Shown here piece by piece: positions 7,571 through 16,474 of a stretch of DNA of 32,764 nt. The notes under the pieces were generated by a model. The model did not search any database. It had not been told where the DNA came from and was given only the letters and a program-made list of their open reading frames with translations. This stretch comes from JAAYQU01 sp037441445 (GTDB taxonomy: Bacteria; Bacteroidota; Bacteroidia; Bacteroidales; Salinivirgaceae): NCBI GenBank assembly GCA_037441445.1, contig JBBISE010000023.1:1-32764 (forward strand), given 5' to 3'. Made by a program: the position numbers and the translations under genes. The stretch's first letter is position 1. The number at the start of each line of letters is the position of its first letter.

Positions 7571-8494
7571 GTGTGGTTACGGCTTTTTATATCCTTTCTG
7601 GTCCTCTTTTCGTTGACAGGAAAATCTGTGGGCCAGAATATCAGCACAGCCCAGTTTGAAGATTCAATAAAAAAACAAAAGCGGAGCGCGCGCATTGCGG
7701 CTTCGCTTTCTGCTTTTATACCGGGCACTGGGCAAATCTATAATAAACAATACTGGAAAACGCCCCTGATTTGGGGTGGTTTAGTGGGAAGTGCTTACGC
7801 ATACCACTACCATCAGGCAGCCTATAAAGATTTTAGCAATGCCTACCGGCTGAAAAAAATGTATTTTAGTGACACCTTGGGGTTCTATGATGTTTACCCA
7901 CAATACAGCGCAGACTATTTGAAAAAACGCCGCGACCAACATCATTTGTTTCGGACAATTGGTATGTTTACTTTTACAGCAACCTACCTGGTAAACATTG
8001 TCGATGCCTTTGCTGAACAACAAACCGTCCACAGCCCCGGTGCGGCTGCGTTAATGTCAACACTGGTGCCAGGTTCAGGACAACTATATAACCGTAAATA
8101 CTGGAAAGTACCCATTATTTACGGTGGATTTGCAACACTGCTCTATTTCTCGCATACAAACAATGAGTTGTATATAAAATACAAGAACATGTATGAGCAA
8201 AAAATCGCCTCGCAAAGCAATCCTGAGGTGGTTGATCCTCTCCCCAGCGCCGCACCCGACGCAATCCTGCGCGAACGCGAAAACTGGCGGCGTTACAGGG
8301 ATTTGAACTACATAGGAATCGGTTTGCTATACGTTATGAATATCCTGGACGCCAATGTCGATGCTCACCTAATTGATTACGACATTAGCGATGATCTGTC
8401 AATGAAAGTTTCCCCAACCATAACCCCCGGCGACATGTTCTCCTCAGTAACTGCTCCGGCCTACTACGGCGTATCATTTTCCATAAAATTTTAG
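7571..8494 (+). CDS. DUF5683 membrane protein with an internal domain duplication
   Basis: A 307-residue exported or membrane protein starting at a GTG, 7 bases after parB. Residues 1-21 form a signal-like hydrophobic segment ending in SVGQ. Two copies of the same roughly 112-residue unit follow. Copy one (about 40-151) has FIPGTGQIYNKQYWKTPLIWGG and ends TYLVNIVDAF. Copy two (about 157-268) has LVPGSGQLYNRKYWKVPIIYGG and ends YVMNILDANVDAHL. The second copy with its C-terminal tail looks like a complete ordinary DUF5683 protein; the first looks like an added partial copy. DUF5683 proteins commonly sit behind parB in Bacteroidota, but their function is unknown. The envelope enzyme mltD follows, suggesting an envelope role. 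Confidence 0.85.
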   Translation: MWLRLFISFLVLFSLTGKSVGQNISTAQFEDSIKKQKRSARIAASLSAFIPGTGQIYNKQYWKTPLIWGGLVGSAYAYHYHQAAYKDFSNAYRLKKMYFSDTLGFYDVYPQYSADYLKKRRDQHHLFRTIGMFTFTATYLVNIVDAFAEQQTVHSPGAAALMSTLVPGSGQLYNRKYWKVPIIYGGFATLLYFSHTNNELYIKYKNMYEQKIASQSNPEVVDPLPSAAPDAILRERENWRRYRDLNYIGIGLLYVMNILDANVDAHLIDYDISDDLSMKVSPTITPGDMFSSVTAPAYYGVSFSIKF

Positions 8495-8535
8495 CGCATT
8501 CATCATATTTTTAGCAGAATCCCGTTGAAAAGCAC

Positions 8536-8543
8536 TATTTTTG
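8536..8543 (+). promoter_or_regulatory. -7 element upstream of mltD
   Basis: TATTTTTG, an exact TAnnTTTG match, ends 43 bases before the mltD ATG. Upstream there is a T-rich stretch (about 8508-8512) near the -33 position but no clean TTG at 19 bases. It would allow mltD and the acyltransferase genes to be transcribed apart from parAB. Confidence 0.42.
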
Positions 8544-8586
8544 GACGTTATCAGAAAAACCACACACACGTAAACACACAAAATTT

Positions 8587-10167
8587 ATGATACCTCTGCT
8601 CCTGGCAACCTATTCGGCCTTGCTCATTCCTTTCCACAACATGGCCGAAAAAAACGACACCGTCAAGGCCGAACAATTGTTTATTGAGCAAAAACTGCTA
8701 CGCGATTACGACAGTCTGCTGCTTTCATTCTATGTTCAAAAATCGATTGAAGACACCTTGACTACCGTTCCGGATACTTTGTTTGTGTCGGAAACGGCCA
8801 TGGATACAGCTAATGTAACCGTTGATTTGAACGACAGCACCATTATCCGGCAAATGTCCGAAATGCAGGTATTGTTCGATGTGTCTTATAACCACATTGT
8901 TAAAGCCTACATTAAAGTCTATACCGAACGGAAACGCGAGCTAACCGAAACCGTTCTTGGCCTTAAAGACTACTATTTCCCGCTATTTGAAAGCGAACTC
9001 GATGCCGCTAACCTGCCTTTAGAGCTAAAATATCTGGCGGTCATTGAATCGGCCTTGAATCCACGGGCTGTTTCACGCGCCGGCGCCACCGGATTGTGGC
9101 AGTTTATGTATGCCACTGGCAGATATATGGGACTGGAAATCAATACCTTTGTTGACGAACGCCGCGATGTGGCCACATCCACCCGGGCTGCCATTAAATA
9201 CCTGAAGCAACTTTACTCCATTTACAATGACTGGACCTTAGCGCTGGCAGCCTACAACTGTGGCCCTGGGAATGTAAACAAAGCCATAAGGCGATCGGGC
9301 GGAAAAACCAATTACTGGGAGATTTACTACCGACTGCCCCGCGAGACCCGTAATTACGTACCTGGGTTTATTGCTGCTATGTATGTTATTGAACATCACA
9401 ATGAATACAACTTGCAACCACGCAAAATAAACATGCCTGCGCTGACTGACACTATCCTGATAAGAAAACAGCTGCACTTAGAGCAGGTATCCACCGTTTT
9501 AAAAATGCCCCTGAGCCAACTGCGCGACCTAAACCCGCAATACCGTCGGGATATTATTCCGGCCACAACTTCGAAAAACTATCCCTTGCGGCTTCCATTC
9601 GAATATTCGACCCGCTTTATTGATCATCAGGATTCCATTTTCAAATTCAAGGACAGTATTTACTTTAATCCCAATGTTTTAGCCGCAGCCCCCGTCCATG
9701 GAAGCTATTATGGAGCACCGCCAACAAAAAACCACAAGGCATTGTATTATACCGTTGCCTACGGTGATAATCTGGGTTTTATTTCACGTTGGTTCGATGT
9801 CGGGATTAATGATCTCAGGGATTGGAACAACATCAGAAAGAACAACATCAGGGCTGGCCAGCGGCTGTTGGTTTATGTTCCTTCGGCAAAATATAGCTAC
9901 TACAACGAGTTCAACAACCTCGATTTTGCAACGAAACAAAAGCGCGTAGGGATAACTGTGGCAAAAACGCAGACAGAAGCACCCACTGCCGTCCCTTCCC
10001 TTGATGCCAAATATCTTTACTATACCCTGAAAAAGGGTGATACCCTGTGGGAAATAGCAAAACGGTTCGACGGTGTGACCGATCAGGATTTGCTTCGCAT
10101 CAATGGAATTTCTTCAGCAAAGGATCTAAAACCAGGCCAGCAAATTAAGGTTAAACGTCTCGAATAG
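8587..10167 (+). CDS. mltD: Membrane-bound lytic murein transglycosylase D with two LysM domains
   Basis: A 526-residue exported enzyme. Residues 1-17 are hydrophobic and serve as signal or anchor. The SLT (GH23) domain covers about 120-275: the catalytic glutamate is E154 in AVIESALNP, followed by SRAGATGLWQFM, then ALAAYNCGPGNV and the NYVPGFIAAMYV segment. Two peptidoglycan-binding LysM domains follow: about 387-431 (YYTVAYGDNLGFIS) and 477-524 (YYTLKKGDTLWEIAKRF). It cleaves the MurNAc-GlcNAc bond of peptidoglycan, forming 1,6-anhydro ends. That reaction needs a free C6 hydroxyl on MurNAc. The SGNH gene begins 7 bases downstream and an MBOAT acyltransferase lies further on, so O-acetylation may control this enzyme's substrate. 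Confidence 0.94.
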   Translation: MIPLLLATYSALLIPFHNMAEKNDTVKAEQLFIEQKLLRDYDSLLLSFYVQKSIEDTLTTVPDTLFVSETAMDTANVTVDLNDSTIIRQMSEMQVLFDVSYNHIVKAYIKVYTERKRELTETVLGLKDYYFPLFESELDAANLPLELKYLAVIESALNPRAVSRAGATGLWQFMYATGRYMGLEINTFVDERRDVATSTRAAIKYLKQLYSIYNDWTLALAAYNCGPGNVNKAIRRSGGKTNYWEIYYRLPRETRNYVPGFIAAMYVIEHHNEYNLQPRKINMPALTDTILIRKQLHLEQVSTVLKMPLSQLRDLNPQYRRDIIPATTSKNYPLRLPFEYSTRFIDHQDSIFKFKDSIYFNPNVLAAAPVHGSYYGAPPTKNHKALYYTVAYGDNLGFISRWFDVGINDLRDWNNIRKNNIRAGQRLLVYVPSAKYSYYNEFNNLDFATKQKRVGITVAKTQTEAPTAVPSLDAKYLYYTLKKGDTLWEIAKRFDGVTDQDLLRINGISSAKDLKPGQQIKVKRLE

Positions 10168-10174
10168 ACTGTAA

Positions 10175-11668
10175 ATGAACAAAGGTCTGAAACCAACCTA
10201 TGTCCTTTGGACAACACTTGCAACTTTGGCAGTCATAGGTTTGGTGTCTTCTTTGTTGAGCCATTACCCGATTGCAATTTTAAAATACTCTGTAAGCCTA
10301 CCCCATCCTGTTTCCTTAATTACCAGGGATACTGTTAGTTATACCAACATCGACAGCTTAGTTGAAGATGTTTGGGGCGAAGTTGTAGCACAAGATTCTG
10401 TTGAACCTGAGCGGCAATTGCAGGACACGCTTAGTAGCCAAACAAATTCAACAGATAGTACAAAAACGGGAACAATCACGAAACCAGAAACATTCCACGA
10501 CACTATCCGTATTGTGGAGGCAAAAATCAGAAGCAAGGTTCACAAATTGCAGTTTCCACCCGACAAACCAAATCTGATGGCGGTGTTTTACAATGCCTTG
10601 CGTAACGAAACAACCAAAAGAAACTTGCGTATTTTGCATTACGGCGATTCCCAAATAGAAGGTGATAGGATTACAGGATACCTACGACACCGTTTCCAGG
10701 GGCGTTTCGGGGGCAGCGGGCCAGGCCTGCTTTTCTGTGACAAACCAGTGGCCGAACATGCTACAATCATTCAAACCGCTTCGAGCGACTGGGTCCGCGA
10801 TAACGTCATGCAAAATACCGATACCCTCACCAATTCAGTCAGATATGGCATTATGGGACAAACCAATCGGTTTACCGTTAGTCCGCCGCAACAAGCTTGG
10901 CTAAGTTACCAATTGTCGCCTATGTCCTACCCCACGGCACGAAAATACAACTGGTGCCGGCTTTTCCTGGGATATAGCCCTTCGCCTGTGGAAATTGAAG
11001 TTTACGGACGTGATTCGCTGATCATGAAAGACCAGGTTGCATTGGAAGAACCTCTAAATGTGTTTGGTTTTCAGATTGATAAAACACCAGACAACATTGT
11101 TTTCAAATTTTCCTCCGGGCAATCTCCATCATTTTATGCCCTGACGCTCGATCAAACGACCGGTGTAACTGTTGATAACATACCATGGCGGGGAAGTTCC
11201 GGTGCTGAATTCTCAAAAATTGACAACGAGTTACTGGGATATTTTTTCCGGCAATTGAATGTCAGGCTGATAATTTTTCAGTTTGGGGTCAACATTGTGC
11301 CAAATATTGTTAAGGGATACAACTGGTACGAGGAAGTGCTTGTACGTCAACTACAACATCTCCGAAAAGCTGCCGGCGATACCCCCGTTATTGTGGTTGG
11401 AGTTAGTGACATGTCGCGCAAACGTGACACCTGGTACGAATCATTCCCAAATATTCCGGCAATCGGAAATGCCCAGCGTAATGCAGCATTCCGCACGGGG
11501 TGCGCTTTCTGGGATTTATATGAAGCCATGGGAGGTAACAACAGTATGCCATCGTGGGTATTTGCAAAACCACCTTTGGCAAACAAAGATTTTGTGCACT
11601 TTAACGCCAAGGGAAGCCGTATCGTATCACACATGCTGTACGAGGCCATTATGAATGATTTTGAATAG
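10175..11668 (+). CDS. SGNH/GDSL hydrolase-like exported protein, first of two
   Basis: A 497-residue protein with one N-terminal membrane segment (about 11-30), a Ser/Thr/Asp-rich spacer to about 115, then an SGNH domain. Block I is YGDSQIEGDR with S159; the glycine block is WRGSSGAE; block III is FGVN with N373; the catalytic Asp-His pair is D472 and H475 in DFVHFNAKG. The catalytic domain should face the periplasm. SGNH proteins paired with MBOAT proteins (as in AlgJ/AlgX or PatB) move acyl groups onto polysaccharides, whereas others remove them. Its position between mltD and an MBOAT gene favours peptidoglycan or envelope glycan O-acylation, but transferase versus esterase cannot be settled here. 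Confidence 0.83.
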   Translation: MNKGLKPTYVLWTTLATLAVIGLVSSLLSHYPIAILKYSVSLPHPVSLITRDTVSYTNIDSLVEDVWGEVVAQDSVEPERQLQDTLSSQTNSTDSTKTGTITKPETFHDTIRIVEAKIRSKVHKLQFPPDKPNLMAVFYNALRNETTKRNLRILHYGDSQIEGDRITGYLRHRFQGRFGGSGPGLLFCDKPVAEHATIIQTASSDWVRDNVMQNTDTLTNSVRYGIMGQTNRFTVSPPQQAWLSYQLSPMSYPTARKYNWCRLFLGYSPSPVEIEVYGRDSLIMKDQVALEEPLNVFGFQIDKTPDNIVFKFSSGQSPSFYALTLDQTTGVTVDNIPWRGSSGAEFSKIDNELLGYFFRQLNVRLIIFQFGVNIVPNIVKGYNWYEEVLVRQLQHLRKAAGDTPVIVVGVSDMSRKRDTWYESFPNIPAIGNAQRNAAFRTGCAFWDLYEAMGGNNSMPSWVFAKPPLANKDFVHFNAKGSRIVSHMLYEAIMNDFE

Positions 11669-11675
11669 GTTGATA

Positions 11676-12902
11676 ATGGACAAGATAATGCACATCATTC
11701 TGATTTTTAGCCTCCTGATTTCAGTTTCCCGAGCACAGGAAGATCCGTTTTTGGTGGCCAATTACCCTTATATTCATTACGATAAAAACGATATTATCGA
11801 TCCCTCAGGTGTTTTTTCTGACACGCTGACACGATGCCTGGTAAGGCTGATTGATGGCAATCAAAAGTTCTCCATTGCCCATATTGGCGACAGCCACATT
11901 CAGGCCGATTTTTTTACCGGAAAAGTCCGGAATAGGTTGCAATGCCTCCACCCCGGTGTATCAGGAACCCGAGGCCTGATTTTCCCTTACAACCTAGCAG
12001 GAACCAACAATCCGGCAAACTACAGAATAGAGTCCCCAAACATTTGGACAGCCCACTGGAGCACAAAAATAAAAGAACCCACTGAGATTGGCCTTTATGG
12101 AATAAAAATCAGTACAACCGACAGTATTATAGAGTTTTCCATAAAAATAAACGATACCATTACCGAACCTTTCAACGAGGTTGACCTATGGTATGGCTCT
12201 CAAACAAGGGGAACCATATCCATTTTGGGAAACCAGAAAAGCTCTGATATTCACATTGACAGTACCCGCAATGGTGTGGCAACCCTAAATTTACCCGAAT
12301 ACCACCGTCAAATTAAAATACGCATCGAACTTGACAAAACCGGGCTTTTTGACCTTTTTGGATTCGGGTTTCGCGACGATCTTCCCGGTCTCGAGTATCA
12401 TGCCATTGGGATCAATGGGGCATCGGCTGCATCATATAACCGCTCATTGCTGTTTACCAGTCAATTGCGGGCACTCAAGCCATCGCTGATTATTTTATCC
12501 ATTGGCACAAACGATGCCTACTTCTTTCCTTTTACCAAAGAATGGTTTAAATCCGAATATTCCTCCTTGCTCGATTCCATACAAAAGGCTTGCCCGGGAA
12601 TACCTGTATTATTAACCACTCCCAATGATCATTCACGCAAAGGGGCCGATATGTCAACGAACATAGAAATAATCAATCAGGTTGTTTTGCAACAATGCAC
12701 ATCCCGAAACATGGCCTTATGGAATTTTTACGAAGTAATGGGTGGAAAAAAATCTATAGATACCTGGTTTTCTGACAGTATGGCCGCACGCGATAAAATT
12801 CATTTGTCGCCCAAAGGGTATAATTTGAAAGCCGAACTGTTTTATGTTGCCCTGCTGAAAGTGTTTGACAGGAAAATTTCGGAAATTAACGGAATTAAGT
12901 AA
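11676..12902 (+). CDS. SGNH/GDSL hydrolase-like exported protein, second of two
   Basis: A 408-residue protein starting at MDKIMHIILIFSLL, chosen because it gives a clean signal peptide (cleavage likely after SRA, residue 20) and sits 7 bases behind the previous gene. A start at 11655 would overlap that gene and add seven residues. SGNH blocks: S73 in IGDSHIQAD, GINGASAASYN, N279 in SIGTND, and D373/H376 in DKIHLSPKG. It is a clear paralogue of its neighbour, with the same block order and the shared YEVMGGK/YEAMGGN segment before the Asp-His pair. It is fully exported rather than membrane-anchored. A role in acyl transfer or removal on an envelope glycan is inferred from the MBOAT gene 11 bases downstream. 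Confidence 0.83.
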   Translation: MDKIMHIILIFSLLISVSRAQEDPFLVANYPYIHYDKNDIIDPSGVFSDTLTRCLVRLIDGNQKFSIAHIGDSHIQADFFTGKVRNRLQCLHPGVSGTRGLIFPYNLAGTNNPANYRIESPNIWTAHWSTKIKEPTEIGLYGIKISTTDSIIEFSIKINDTITEPFNEVDLWYGSQTRGTISILGNQKSSDIHIDSTRNGVATLNLPEYHRQIKIRIELDKTGLFDLFGFGFRDDLPGLEYHAIGINGASAASYNRSLLFTSQLRALKPSLIILSIGTNDAYFFPFTKEWFKSEYSSLLDSIQKACPGIPVLLTTPNDHSRKGADMSTNIEIINQVVLQQCTSRNMALWNFYEVMGGKKSIDTWFSDSMAARDKIHLSPKGYNLKAELFYVALLKVFDRKISEINGIK

Positions 12903-12913
12903 TTTTTACCTGT

Positions 12914-14422
12914 ATGCTATCGTTTTGGAATTCAATAATATTCTACAATCCTGCGAACCCGATGCTCTTTACCCGTATCGAGTTCTGGATATTTTTCGCG
13001 ATAGTTACCGGCGGACTTACCGCTTTTCACCGTAAATACCCATTGCGCAACGCCTGGCTAGCCTTGGTCAGTCTCTATTTTTACTACAAGAGCGGTGGCA
13101 TCTATTTTTGGCTTTTGATTTTTTCAACTGTAACCGACTACTATCTGGGAAAAGCCATTTACAGTGCCAACACGCAGGGAAAGCGTGACCGTTCCGTATT
13201 TGCCAGTGTTTTTATCAATTTGGCCGTTTTAGCCTACTTTAAATACACCTACTTTATTTCCAACTCGTTCAACCAGTTGTTTGGGACGGAGATTGAAGCC
13301 GCAAACTGGCTGGCAAGGTTTACAAACTGGGCCACTGGCAGCACGTTCGATGAAAGTTTGATATTGCTGCCCGTGGGTATTTCTTTCTACACGTTCCAGA
13401 CCATAAGCTATACCGTTGATTTGTACCGATATAAAGTTAAACCCGTTAAAAGTCTGACCGACTTCGCCTTCTATGTTTCATTTTTCCCCCAATTGGTAGC
13501 AGGCCCCATTGTGCGGGCGGCTGAATTTGTCCCACAACTTTATCGCGAATTTCGGTTGCGGAAGTTCGAGTATGGCTATGCCCTATTTCTGATAATCAAT
13601 GGTTTGGTGAAAAAGATTCTGATTTCGGACTATATTTCCATCAACTTTGTTGACCGTGTTTTTGATCAACCTCTTCTATATTCGGGATTCACAAACCTGA
13701 TGGCCGTATATGGCTATGCCATACAAATTTACTGCGATTTCTCGGGCTACACCGACATCGCCATTGGCGTGGCCCTTTTACTGGGATTCAGGCTCCCCAC
13801 AAATTTCCTGTCGCCCTACAAAGCCTCATCCATCACTGATTTCTGGCGGCGCTGGCATATATCGCTTTCGCGGTGGCTTAAAGACTATTTGTACATATCC
13901 ATTGGCGGAAACCGCAAGGGAAATCTACGGACTTACGTCAACCTGTTGATCACCATGCTTTTGGGCGGATTATGGCACGGAGCACATTTCCGGTTTATTA
14001 TTTGGGGGGGCATACACGGTTTGGCTTTGGCCCTCGATAAAATCAGGATACAGTACTTGAACCCGAAAAACCATTTTTTCAGGTTTATGGGCATTTTCCT
14101 TACCTTTCATCTTGTCTGTTTCTCGTGGGTCTGGTTCCGTTCACCCGATATGCTGCATATCAACCAAATGCTTAGCCAGATTGCGCTCCATTTTCAGCCT
14201 GAAACTGTTTTCGCGGTAATCGGGGGATATTCCATGCCGGTTACCCTGATTGTTTTTGCCTTTGCAGTGCACTGGCTTCCAAATCAGTGGAAGCGGTTTT
14301 ATAGGAAAGCCTTTATTGTTCTTCCTGTTTACGTTAAGATTTTAATTGTGGTTTTGGCAGCAATATTGCTATACCAGTCGCAATCATCGGGTATTCAACC
14401 TTTCATTTATTTCCAGTTTTAA
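12914..14422 (+). CDS. MBOAT family O-acyltransferase (AlgI/PatA/DltB-like)
   Basis: A 502-residue polytopic inner-membrane protein with about 10-12 hydrophobic segments. MBOAT landmarks are LPVGISFYTFQTISY, the FPQLVAGPIVRA stretch, CDFSGYTDIAIG, FWRRWHISLSRWLKDYLYI, and the catalytic histidine H355 in GGLWHGA. The family carries acyl groups, usually acetyl from cytosolic acetyl-CoA, across the membrane and hands them to a periplasmic partner that acylates a polysaccharide or peptidoglycan. The two SGNH proteins immediately upstream are the natural partners, as in alginate AlgI/J/X or peptidoglycan PatA/PatB. MBOAT identity is secure; the acceptor polymer is not shown by sequence. The nearby mltD makes peptidoglycan the first guess. 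Confidence 0.93.
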   Translation: MLSFWNSIIFYNPANPMLFTRIEFWIFFAIVTGGLTAFHRKYPLRNAWLALVSLYFYYKSGGIYFWLLIFSTVTDYYLGKAIYSANTQGKRDRSVFASVFINLAVLAYFKYTYFISNSFNQLFGTEIEAANWLARFTNWATGSTFDESLILLPVGISFYTFQTISYTVDLYRYKVKPVKSLTDFAFYVSFFPQLVAGPIVRAAEFVPQLYREFRLRKFEYGYALFLIINGLVKKILISDYISINFVDRVFDQPLLYSGFTNLMAVYGYAIQIYCDFSGYTDIAIGVALLLGFRLPTNFLSPYKASSITDFWRRWHISLSRWLKDYLYISIGGNRKGNLRTYVNLLITMLLGGLWHGAHFRFIIWGGIHGLALALDKIRIQYLNPKNHFFRFMGIFLTFHLVCFSWVWFRSPDMLHINQMLSQIALHFQPETVFAVIGGYSMPVTLIVFAFAVHWLPNQWKRFYRKAFIVLPVYVKILIVVLAAILLYQSQSSGIQPFIYFQF

Positions 14423-14496
14423 AAAATGGTGACGAATTGGAACAGACCATTCAATGGTTTGTTTTTTAAAAGATTTACAGATAAAACGAAAACCAA

Positions 14497-15099
14497 ATGC
14501 GGATACTTTTAATAGGATTTAACGGAACCATCGGGGGCGTTGTTTATAACACATTGATACAAAAGGGCCACGATGTAATTGGCATTGGGCATTCCAAAGG
14601 TGAATACAGGGTTGACATACGACAGCCCGACTCCATACAGGATTTATTTGCAAAAACCGGCCCTTTCGACGCTTTGGTGTCGTGTGTGGGCAAGGCCTAT
14701 TTTGGAAGCTTTGACGAAATGTCGCTCGAGGATTTCTATACCGGTTTCGAAAACAAGGTCATGGGACAGGTTTCGCTGGTAAAACTCGGGTTACCTTTTA
14801 TTAACAAAGGGGGTTCGTTTACCCTCACTACCGGAATCACCTGCGACGATCCTATCCCATTTGGAACAGGCCTTGCCATGGCCAATGGCGCACTTAATGC
14901 CTTTGTTCTGAATGCCGCCATCAACCTTAAGAACGATGTCAGAATTAATGCTGTTAGCCCTGGTTTACTCGATCTTTCGGCTGGCAAACTGGGAAGTTTT
15001 TTCCCAGGACACGTGCCCGTGGCTTCATCAAGGGTGGTCAGTGCCTATCTGAAAAGCATTGAAGGTTCCATTAACGGACAGATAATCAGGGTACAGTAA
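14497..15099 (+). CDS. Atypical short-chain dehydrogenase/reductase family protein
   Basis: A 200-residue Rossmann-fold protein of the SDR superfamily. The dinucleotide-binding glycine motif is G7-x2-G10-x2-G13 in IGFNGTIGG, and the second half has SPGLLDLSAGK in the usual post-catalytic position. The normal active-site YxxxK is absent: the corresponding stretch reads GLAMANGALNAFV. A serine is also missing from the TLTTGIT strand. It may therefore use another mechanism, or bind NAD(P) without classical reduction. At 200 residues it is short for the family. It sits 10 bases upstream of the MATE exporter and 74 bases after the MBOAT gene, so it is probably co-transcribed with the exporter. The substrate is unknown. 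Confidence 0.8.
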   Translation: MRILLIGFNGTIGGVVYNTLIQKGHDVIGIGHSKGEYRVDIRQPDSIQDLFAKTGPFDALVSCVGKAYFGSFDEMSLEDFYTGFENKVMGQVSLVKLGLPFINKGGSFTLTTGITCDDPIPFGTGLAMANGALNAFVLNAAINLKNDVRINAVSPGLLDLSAGKLGSFFPGHVPVASSRVVSAYLKSIEGSINGQIIRVQ

Positions 15100-15109
15100 T
15101 CAACATTCA

Positions 15110-16456
15110 ATGAAAGACTTAACCAAAGGCAACGAATTTCGGCTGATATTTCAGTTTGCCCTTCCCATGTTGATTGGAAACCTGTTTCAGCAGGTTTATA
15201 GCATTGTTGACAGCATTGTCGTTGGCCATTACATTGGTAAAGATGCCTTAGCCGCAGTTGGGGCCTCCTTTCCAATTTTATATACATTGATTGCTTTTGT
15301 AATTGGAATTGGTAGTGGGGGAACCATCATAATAAGCCAGTATTTTGGGGCAAAAAACATTCTCCGGGTTCGTCAAATGATTGATACCATGCTGATATTC
15401 ATGTTTGTAGCCTCAATTTTCGTTACAGCAATTGGCATTACTTTCAGTCGCGAAATTTTTGTTCTCATGAACCTTCCGCCCGAGATTCTCGATTCAGCAG
15501 AATCGTATCTTGACATTTATTTATTGGGGAGTATTGTCATGTTTGGGTTCAATGCCACCATTTCCATCCTCCGTGGACTGGGCGACAGTGTTACCCCTTT
15601 GTATTACCTGATTTTATCAGCCGTTTTGAATATTATTCTTGACTTGTGGTTCGTCCTGGGTTTCAACTGGGGAATTGAAGGTGTGGCCTGGGCTACTGTT
15701 TTATCACAGGCTATAGCTTTGATATTTAACATTTTACACATGAACCGAACCAACAAGGTGTTCCAAATACGGTTTCGGACCATGGTATTTGACAGAAAAT
15801 TGTTTGCAAAAAGTGTGAGGATTGGACTTCCTACAGGCTTTCAGCAAACTTTTGTTGCCATGGGGATGATGGCCATCATGGGCATTGTCAACGGATTTGG
15901 TACCGACGTTATAGCGGCATACACCGCTGCTGGTCGGATCGATGCAATTGCTTCGTTGCCAGCCATGAACCTGGGGACTGCTTTGTCGATGTTCGTGGGG
16001 CAAAATTTGGGGGCAAACCAAATAAACAGGGTTCAACGCGGTTTACTGGCCACCGTTTTCATGTCAGGGATTGTCAGTGTCCTGGTCAGTGTTTTGGCGT
16101 GGTTCTATGGTTCTGAACTTATGGGTATGTTTACCAAAGAACCTGAAGTTATTGAGGTAGGGGTACGTTATTTGGTCATTGTCAGCACGTTTTATATTCT
16201 TTTCAGCACCATGTTTAGCATCACCGGGGCTTTACGCGGTGCCGGCGCCACCTTAATTCCCATGTTCATTACCCTTTTCAGCCTTTGGCTGATAAGGATT
16301 CCATTGGCTTATTTTCTTTCCGATTTTATGGGAACCGATGGTATCTGGTGGGCAATTCCAATAGCATGGCTTAGTGGAATGGTTTGGAGTTTTGTTTATT
16401 ACAAGAGCGGCAAATGGAAATCGCATGTGGTTGTTACCGAACATGAACGTATGTGA
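15110..16456 (+). CDS. MATE family cation-coupled multidrug exporter
   Basis: A 448-residue inner-membrane protein with two homologous six-helix bundles. The N-terminus has the classic MATE pattern FALPMLIGNLFQQVYSIVD followed by VVGHYIGKDALAAVGAS. The second bundle begins near residue 235 with GLPTGFQQTFVAMGMMAIM and contains GQNLGANQINR. It resembles the DinF/NorM-type exporters that expel cationic drugs or metabolites with Na+ or H+. It is convergent with pabB, with only 18 bases between the stop codons, and lies 10 bases after the SDR gene. The transported compound cannot be deduced. Confidence 0.93.
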   Translation: MKDLTKGNEFRLIFQFALPMLIGNLFQQVYSIVDSIVVGHYIGKDALAAVGASFPILYTLIAFVIGIGSGGTIIISQYFGAKNILRVRQMIDTMLIFMFVASIFVTAIGITFSREIFVLMNLPPEILDSAESYLDIYLLGSIVMFGFNATISILRGLGDSVTPLYYLILSAVLNIILDLWFVLGFNWGIEGVAWATVLSQAIALIFNILHMNRTNKVFQIRFRTMVFDRKLFAKSVRIGLPTGFQQTFVAMGMMAIMGIVNGFGTDVIAAYTAAGRIDAIASLPAMNLGTALSMFVGQNLGANQINRVQRGLLATVFMSGIVSVLVSVLAWFYGSELMGMFTKEPEVIEVGVRYLVIVSTFYILFSTMFSITGALRGAGATLIPMFITLFSLWLIRIPLAYFLSDFMGTDGIWWAIPIAWLSGMVWSFVYYKSGKWKSHVVVTEHERM

Positions 16457-16474
16457 ATAATTCAGAAAAAACAG

